From Flavobacteriales bacterium (GTDB taxonomy: Bacteria > Bacteroidota > Bacteroidia > Flavobacteriales_F > PHOS-HE28): DNA of 64,000 nucleotides. The DNA lies in contig JADKGB010000019.1 of assembly GCA_016717225.1 (NCBI GenBank), positions 1-64,000 on the forward strand, read 5' to 3'. Below are positions 1-8,600 of this stretch, one piece after another. The notes beneath the pieces were generated by a model. The model saw only the letters and a program-made list of their open reading frames with translations, did no database searches and was not told the origin of the DNA. Position numbers and translations under genes: made by a program. Numbering within the stretch: the stretch's first letter is position 1; each line of letters begins with the position of its first letter.

Positions 1-2652
1 AACACATCTGGTGTTTGCGGAGCTAGCATCATCTGGACGGCACCTACCACTTCTGACAATTGCTCGGCGACGCTCACCAGCACACACGCCAGTGGAGATG
101 TCTTCCCGGTCGGCACCACAGCGGTGACCTACACCGCTACCGACGGCGTGGACTCGGTCTCGCAATCGTTCCTCATAACGGTGACGGATGAGGAGGATCC
201 CACGATCACCTGTGCACCGAACGAATCGCTCAGCGCGGAAGTCTCATTCTGCGGAGCGATCATGCCGAGCTACTCCCCGCTCGCCTTCAGCGACAACTGC
301 GCGGTGGACTCCATCTGGCAAAGCGGTGGACCGTTGCTTGGCGACACCCTTGACCTGATCGGCTCACCTTATTTCGCCCAATGGTCCTTGGTCGATCTGG
401 CGGGACGGACGAGCTCCTGCACCCAACGGATCGACGTGATCGACGTTGATGCGCCGGTCGTGATCTGCCCGCTGCCCGCCGTAGTGCTGTTGCCAGGCGA
501 CGCGAACTGTGAGGCGGTGATGCCGCAACTGAGCGACAGCATGTTCGTCTCGGAATGCGGGACGTACACGGTCGTCCAATCGCCTGCGGCCGGCACAACG
601 GTGAACGGACGGACCACCGTTACAAGCACCTTCACCGATGACATCGGGAACACCATCGAAGTGGTCGACACCGTGGATGTGCTGGATGTGACGCCACCCG
701 TTTTCAATTGCAACCTCTCCACTTCTTACAATGCCGACCCGGGTCAATGTGGAATCATGGTGACCCTTCCATCGGGCCTTGCTGTTGACACCCTCATTTC
801 CGATGCCTGTGATCCGAACCCCACATGGAGCCAGATAGCAGGACCGACAAGTGGTTGGTTCCCAGCGGATACCGCGTGGATCACTTACGAAGCTGTTGAC
901 GCCAGTGGCAACACCACCACCTGCATGTTCAGCGTGATCGTAAGCGACTCCCAAGCTCCGGTATTCACTTGCCCCGGAACGACCACTGTGAACACCCTGC
1001 CCGGATCATGTTCCGGGTTGTTGGGCGACGTCACCTCCCTCATCTCCATCACTGGCGACAATTGCACGAGCAATGCGAACCTGGTGGTAAGCCAGTCGCC
1101 CTTGGCTGGAAGTACTGTGAGCAATGGGGATGTGGTCACGGTGACTGTTCGCGATGAATGGGGCAATGCCAATACGTGCAACATGACGGTTGTGGTGATC
1201 GACAATGTGACACCGACCATCACCTGCCCAGCGAACGTTTCCGGCAACACCAACACCGGCTGCACCGCCACCGGTGTGGCGCTCGGCACGCCTGTGAACG
1301 CGGACAATTGTGGCGTGGCCTCTGTGACCAACAATGCACCCGCGGCCTTCCCCATCGGTACCACCACTGTGACCTGGACGGTGACGGACAACGCCGGACT
1401 TAACGCTACTTGCGCTCAGACGGTGACGGTCAGCGACAATGTGTTGCCTACGATCACTTGTCCGGCCAACTTCACCGCAAGCATGAACAGCGCCTGCGGT
1501 GCCAGTGGTCTGATACTCGGCACGCCTGTCACGAGCGACAATTGTGGCGTGGCCTCCGTTACGAACAATACGCTTGGCACCTTCCCACTTGGCACGACAA
1601 CGGTCACCTGGATCGTAACAGACATCAATGGGCTAAGTTCCACGTGCCCTCAAGCCGTTACCGTGGTGGATGATACGGCACCCGTAATCACGTGCCCGGT
1701 AAATGTGACCGTAAGCGCTGGTGCATCCTGCAGTGCTGTGCTCATCGATTATCGCACAAGTGCATCGGTGAGCGATAATTGCACCGCCGCGGCCGCGATC
1801 ATCAAGACACAATCGCCTGCTCCCGGTTCTATCCTTGGTGCAGGACCGAACACGATCACCCTGACCGCGACCGATGCGGCCGGCAATTCCTCCAACTGCA
1901 CCTTCGTCGTTATAGTCACTGATCAAACGGCGCCGACGATCACTTGCCCATCGAATACTAGCGTGAACACTGACGCTGGCATTTGCGGCGCGGTGGTGAA
2001 CTATGTGACTCCAGTTGGTACCGATAACTGCAGTGGCGCTGTGACCACTCGCACATCCGGCTTGGCTTCTGGCTCCACCTTCCCTATCGGAACAAGCACG
2101 GTAACGCACACGGTTACCGATGCGACCGGTCTCACCGCTTCCTGCTCTTTTACCATCACGGTGGTCGACGATCAAGCGCCTTCGATCACATGCCCGGCCG
2201 TGATCGCGCAATTGAATGTGGGCGCGAATTGCACAGTGGCACTGCCGAACTACATCACGAGCGCGACCATCTCAGATAATTGCCCTGGCGTGGTCGTGGT
2301 GCAATCCCCTGTTGCTGGAACGCAAGTAGGCTCGGGCAACCAGAGCGTCACCATTACCGCATCGAACAATGGCTTGAGCAGCTCGTGCAACTTCACCGTG
2401 CAGGTGCTGGACAATACCGCACCCGGTATCGTTGGTTGCCCGTCGAACATCTCTGTGAACGCTCCTGCGGGAGCTTGCACTGCGCCGGTTACCGGAACCC
2501 GCCCACACTGGCCGGTACTTGCCCAGGTTCCGCCCTCCTGCAGACCTCCGGTGCAGGCATCCGGTAGTTCCTTTCCAGTCGGCAATACGATCATCACCTA
2601 TGCGGCGAGCGACGATGCGGCAATAACATCACGACCTGCTCCTTCATTATGA
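1..2652 (+). CDS. Adhesin segment 1: tandem HYR modules
   Basis: This open stretch is in frame from base 1, so the gene enters from outside the window. It encodes about eleven consecutive HYR modules of about 80 residues. Each follows the pattern TITCP, then a Cys 12-16 residues later, DNC, FPxGTTTVT, and C-x-FTVTV before the next D-x-x-x-P joint. The conserved cysteines suggest disulfides typical of an exported protein. Past about 2500 the last HYR can be followed only by switching frames near 2500, 2560 and 2625, and the stop at 2650-2652 comes from that disruption. Codon use and module spacing match the later segments. Confidence 0.8.
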   Translation, partial: NTSGVCGASIIWTAPTTSDNCSATLTSTHASGDVFPVGTTAVTYTATDGVDSVSQSFLITVTDEEDPTITCAPNESLSAEVSFCGAIMPSYSPLAFSDNCAVDSIWQSGGPLLGDTLDLIGSPYFAQWSLVDLAGRTSSCTQRIDVIDVDAPVVICPLPAVVLLPGDANCEAVMPQLSDSMFVSECGTYTVVQSPAAGTTVNGRTTVTSTFTDDIGNTIEVVDTVDVLDVTPPVFNCNLSTSYNADPGQCGIMVTLPSGLAVDTLISDACDPNPTWSQIAGPTSGWFPADTAWITYEAVDASGNTTTCMFSVIVSDSQAPVFTCPGTTTVNTLPGSCSGLLGDVTSLISITGDNCTSNANLVVSQSPLAGSTVSNGDVVTVTVRDEWGNANTCNMTVVVIDNVTPTITCPANVSGNTNTGCTATGVALGTPVNADNCGVASVTNNAPAAFPIGTTTVTWTVTDNAGLNATCAQTVTVSDNVLPTITCPANFTASMNSACGASGLILGTPVTSDNCGVASVTNNTLGTFPLGTTTVTWIVTDINGLSSTCPQAVTVVDDTAPVITCPVNVTVSAGASCSAVLIDYRTSASVSDNCTAAAAIIKTQSPAPGSILGAGPNTITLTATDAAGNSSNCTFVVIVTDQTAPTITCPSNTSVNTDAGICGAVVNYVTPVGTDNCSGAVTTRTSGLASGSTFPIGTSTVTHTVTDATGLTASCSFTITVVDDQAPSITCPAVIAQLNVGANCTVALPNYITSATISDNCPGVVVVQSPVAGTQVGSGNQSVTITASNNGLSSSCNFTVQVLDNTAPGIVGCPSNISVNAPAGACTAPVTGTRPHWPVLAQVPPSCRPPVQASGSSFPVGNTIITYAASDDAAITSRPAPSL

Positions 2653-5600
2653 AAGTCAAGGACATTACGGCACCGACCATCACCTGTCCTTCGGATATCG
2701 CCGTGGAAGCGACAGCCGGACTTTGTGGCGCGGTGGTTCACCTACGCCTGCCCACATCCTCGGACAATTGCAGCGGTGCAACGATCGCACAACCCAATGG
2801 ATCGGCGAGCGGCTCGCTATTTCCCGTAGGGACAACGCCATGAAACCCATGCCGTAACTCCAGCTTCCGGGCCAAGTGCGACGTGCACATTCTGGGTCAC
2901 CGTATTCGATGCGACAGCCCCGGTCCTGAGCAATTGCTCGACCATCACAGCTAACAGCGGTGCTGTCAATTGTGCAGCCGTGGTCAACTATTCGCCACCT
3001 GTTGCGAGCGAACCATGCACGCCATGCGTCAACGCTCCTACCTGCCGGTTATACCGCCTTGGGCACGTATCAGGGGCGCGCCTATTACTACCGCACCACT
3101 ACGAGCACTTGGTTGGCAGCCAACAACGCATCCATTGCTGCGGGTGGTCACCTCGCCGTGATCCGCGACGCAGCCCACAATACATGGCTCCGCAGCGCTG
3201 TGGATGCCGCCGGGGGAACGAACCAGTCCTTCTGGATCGGCTTCAACGATGTGGCCACCGAAAGCACCTGGCATTGGACCAATAGCACATCACTGAGCTA
3301 CACGAATTGGGATAGCGGCATTGGTGAACCGAACAGCCTCGGTGGCAATGAGGACTATGGCCAGATGAAGGCCAACGGAAAGTGGAACGATGAGCTAGAA
3401 CACCAGGTTCCTTCCGCAGCGTGATCGAAGTGGAGGCAAGTTGCACCACCCCTGTACTTACGAGCGGCGCGGGCACCACGGCCTCTGGATCCTCCTTTCC
3501 TGTGGGTACAACCATTGTGAGCTACCAGAGCACCGACGCTGCAGGCAATTCCAGCAATTGCAACTTCAACGTGGTGGTCACCGATGCCACGCCGCCGACT
3601 TTCGGAGCGACCCCAAGTATGCTTGGGTACGTGCCTTCGAACGCCTGCACGATCACGGCCCCGAATTACCCGACACCCACGGACAACTGCCCCGGCGTTA
3701 TAGTGCAATACGTGAGCGGCCCAAACCCCGGTGACGCGCTGGCCCCCGGTTCATACCAGATGAAGTACAGGGCGCTTGATGCGGCGGGCCTTTTCAGCGC
3801 GGAACAAACGCTGAACGTAACGGTGCAGGATACCATAAAGCCGACCATCACTTCCTGCCCTTCTGGAGTGAACGTGGGTACGACCGTAGGTCTATGCACA
3901 GGCGTGGCCTCTTGGAACGCACCGTCTGTCTCGGACAATTGCACGGGTTCCACCATCATGCAAACGGCCGGGCCGGTAAGCGGATCAGCATTCCCGACCG
4001 GTACGACAACGATCACCTACACGGCGACCGATGCCTACGCGAACACGGCCACATGCTCCTTCAATGTGAACGTGGTGGACAGCGAGCCCGCTACGATCAC
4101 CTGCCCAAGCGACACCACGATCGACCAACAACCGGGGCAGTGCACAGGCAACTACATGTACGCCGTGCCGGTGATCAATGATAATTGTGGTGGGCCTTGG
4201 AGCGCCTTGTTCATGGGTGGTCTTGCACCTGGGGACTTCCCAGTAGGCACTACCACCAACACGTATACCGGAAGTGTCGGAGGTACCACGCTCACGTGCG
4301 AATTCGATGTGACAGTGCTTGATCTGGAGGATCCTTCGATAATCCCTCCCGCGAATGTGCTCGCCTCTACCAATTCTGGCTGCACGGCAACAGGAGTCGC
4401 TCTCGGTACACCTGTGACCGCAGATAATTGTGGCGTGGCAACCGTGTCCAACGATGCTCCAGCTTCCTTCCCGGTCGGCACAACTAATGTGACATGGACG
4501 GTGACGGACAACGCAGGACGCCAAGCAACAAGCACACAGACCGTAACGGTGAGCGATATGCAAGCACCGCTTGTGACTTGCCCTGGTGCCGTGGTTGTGA
4601 ACGCCGCTCCTGGTGCTTGCAATGCGATCGCTTCGTTCAATGCAACCGCTACTGACAATTGCGGTGCAAGTCCTTCGATCACCTATTCCCTGAACCCGGG
4701 TACCGTATTCCCAGTCGGTGTAACTACCGTAACGGTAACCGCAACTGATGGCCTCAATGTCAGTGCTCCTTGCACCTTCACCGTAACAGTGAATGCCGCG
4801 GTCGTAGACCTGAACTACCCAGTGACCACGATCTGCAAGAACTCCGCTCCGATCCTGCCGAGCACGATCATCCCCGCCATCAATACGGGTGGTGTCTTCT
4901 CCGATGCCAACCAAACCGGCACGATCAACGCCATCACCGGCGCGTTCAACCCCGCAGTGGCAACACCTGGTCTGCACACCTTGGGATATGTTTTCGCAGG
5001 CGCGTGTACGAGCCATGATTGGTTCACGATCAACGTGCTACCAAGCACCACCAACACCACCATCGCTTCCTCTTGCGACAGCTACGTATGGGCAGTGAAC
5101 GGGCAGAGTTACAGTGCCAGTGGTACATACTCTGAAGTGAGCGGTTGCAATACGGCTGTGCTCGTGCTGAGCATCACCGGAATCGATGACAACGACGCCT
5201 GCACCCTGGACGCTTGTGTGAACGGTGTGGCCGTGCACACGCCTGTGGATGTGGACGACAACGACGCCTGCACCATCGACGCTTGTGTGAACGGTGTGGC
5301 TGTTCACACGCCTGTGGATGTGGACGACAACGATGCCTGCACTCTGGACGCTTGTGTGAACGGTGTGGCCGTACACGCCTGTGAATGTGGATGACAACGA
5401 CGCCTGCACCATCGATGCTTGCGTGAACGGCGTAGCTGTCCACACGCCTGTGGATGTGGATGACAACGACGCCTGCACGGTCGATGCTTGTGTGAACGGT
5501 GTGGCTGTCCACACGCCTGTGGATGTGGATGACAACGACGCCTGCACCATCGATGCTTGTGTGAACGGTGTGGCTGTGCACACGCCTGTGGATGTGGATG

Positions 5601-8600
5601 ACAACGACGCCTGCACCATCGACGCTTGTGTGAACGGTGTGGCCGTGCACACGCCTGTGGATGTGGATGACAACGACGCCTGCACCATCGACGCTTGTGT
5701 GAACGGTGTGGCCGTGCACACGCCTGTGGATGTGGATGACAACGACGCCTGCACTATCGACGCTTGTGTGAACGGTGTGGCCGTGCACACGCCTGTGGAT
5801 GTGGATGACAACGACGCCTGCACCATCGTGTGAACGTGCCCGGGATGTGGACGACAGACGCCTGCACTGCGTGTGAACGGTGTGGCCGTGCACACGCCTG
5901 TGGATGTGGACGACAACGACGCTTGCACCATCGACGCTTGTGTGAACGGTGTGGCCGTGCACACGCCTGTGGATGTGGATGACAACGACGCCTGCACGAT
6001 CGATGCTTGCGTGAACGGCGTAGCTGTCCACACGCCTGTGGATGTGGATGACAACGACGCCTGCACCCTGGACGCCTGTGTGAACGGTGTGGCTGTGCAC
6101 ACGCCTGTGGATGTGGATGACAACGACGCCTGCACCATCGACGCTTGTGTGAACGGTGTGGCTGTGCACACCCCGATCAACGTGGATGACAACGATGCCT
6201 GCACTCTGGATGCTTGTGTGAACGGTGTGGCCGTGCACACGCCTGTGGATGTGGATGACAACGACGCCTGCACCATCGACGCTTGTGTGAACGGTGTGGC
6301 TGTGCACACGCCTGTGGATGTGGATGACAACGACGCCTGCACCATCGATGCCTGTGTGAACGGTGTGGCTGTTCACACGCCTGTGGATGTGGACGACAAC
6401 GACGCCTGCACCATCGACACCTGCGTGAACGGCCTCGCCGTCCACACGCCGGTCAACATTGATGACAACGATGCTTGCACCATCGACTCTTGCGTCGGGG
6501 GTCTGGCCGTGCACACCCACGTGGACGACAACGATGCTTGCACCATCGACACCTGTGTGAACGGTGTTGCTGTACACACTCCAGTGAACGTGGACGACAA
6601 CGATGCCTGCACCATCGATACCTGTGTGAACGGTCTGGCCGTACACACCCCGGTGAACGTGGACGACAACGACGACTGCACCATTGACTCCTGCGTGAAC
6701 GGTGTGGCTGTGCACACCCGATCAACGTGGACGACAACGATTCCTGCACTCTGGACGCTTGTGTGAACGGTGTGGCTGTGCACACGCCTGTGGATGTGGA
6801 TGACAACGACGCCTGCACCTGCGCCGGGGGGCGGCGTGGCTGTCCCATGACGTGGCGACAACGACGCTGCACCGACGCTTGCGTGAACGGTGTGGCTGTG
6901 CACACGCCGATCAACGTTGACGACAACGACGCCTGCACCATCGACGCTTGTGTGAACGGTGTGGCTGTTCACACGCCTGTGGATGTGGACGACAACGATG
7001 CCTGCACCATCGACGCTTGTGTGAACGGTGTGGCCGTGCACACGCCTGTGGATGTGGATGACAACGACGCCTGCACCATCGACGCTTGTGTGAACGGTGT
7101 GGCTGTGCACACCCCGATCAACGTGGACGACAACGACGCCTGCACCCTGGACGCTTGCGTGAACGGTGTGGCTGTGCACACGCCTGTGGATGTGGATGAC
7201 AACGACGCTTGCACCCTGGACGCTTGCGTGAACGGTGTGGCCGTGCACACGCCTGTGGATGTGGATGACAATGATGCCTGCACCATCGGCCTGCGTGTGA
7301 ACGGCGTGGCCGTCCACACGCCTGTGGATGTGGATGACAACGACGCCTGCACCATCGACGCTTGTGTGAACGCTGTGGCTGTGCACACGCCTGTGGATGT
7401 GGACGACAACGATGCCTGCACCATCGATGCTTGTGTGAACGGTGTGGCTGTCCACACCCCGATCAACGTGGATGACAACGACGCCTGCACCCTGGACGCC
7501 TGTGTGAACGGTGTGGCCGTCCACACGCCTGTGGATGTGGATGACAACGATGCCTGCACCATCGACGCTTGTGTGAACGGTGTAGCCGTCACACCCTGTG
7601 GATGTGGACGACAACGACGCCTGCACCTGGACGCTTGTGTGAACGGTGTGACCGTGCACTCGCCTGTGGATGTGGATGACAATGACGCCTGCACCATCGA
7701 TGCCTGTGTGAACGGTGTGGCCGTGCACACGCCTGTGGATGTGGATGACAACGATGCCTGCACTATCGACGCTTGTGTGAACGGTGTGGCCGTGCACACG
7801 CCTGTGGATGTGGATGACAACGACGCCTGCACCATCGACGCTTGTGTGAACGGTGTGGCTGTGCACACCCCGATCAACGTGGACGACAACGATGCCTGCA
7901 CCATCGACGCTTGTGTGAACGGTGTGGCCGTGCACACGCCTGTGGATGTGGACGACAACGACGCCTGCACCATCGACGCTTGTGTGAACGGTGTGGCCGT
8001 GCACACGCCTGTGGATGTGGATGACAACGACGCTTGTACCCTGGACGCTTGTGTGAACGGTGTGGCCGTGCACACCCTGTGGATGTGGACGACAACGATG
8101 CTTGCACCATCGATGCTTGTGTGAACGGTGTGGCTGTTCACACGCCTGTGGATGTGGACGACAACGACGCTTGCACCATCGACGCTTGTGTGAACGGTAT
8201 TGCCGTGCACACGCCTGTGGATGTGGATGACAACGACGCCTGCACCATGGACGCGGCTGTGTGGGCCGTGCACACCCCTGTGGATGTGGACGACAACGAT
8301 GCCTGCACCATGGACGCTTGCGTGAACGGTGTGGCCGCACACGCCTGTGGATGTGGACGACAACGACGCCTGTACCCTGGACGCTTGTGTGAACGGTGTG
8401 GCTGTGCACACGCCTGTGGATGTGGATGACAACGACGCCTGCACTATCGACGCTTGTGTGAACGGTGTGGCCGTGCACACGCCTGTGAATGTGGATGACA
8501 ACGATGCCTGCACCATCGACGCTTGTGTGAACGGTGTGGCCGTGCACACGCCTGTGGATGTGGATGACAACGACGCCTGCACCCTGGACGCTTGTGTGAA

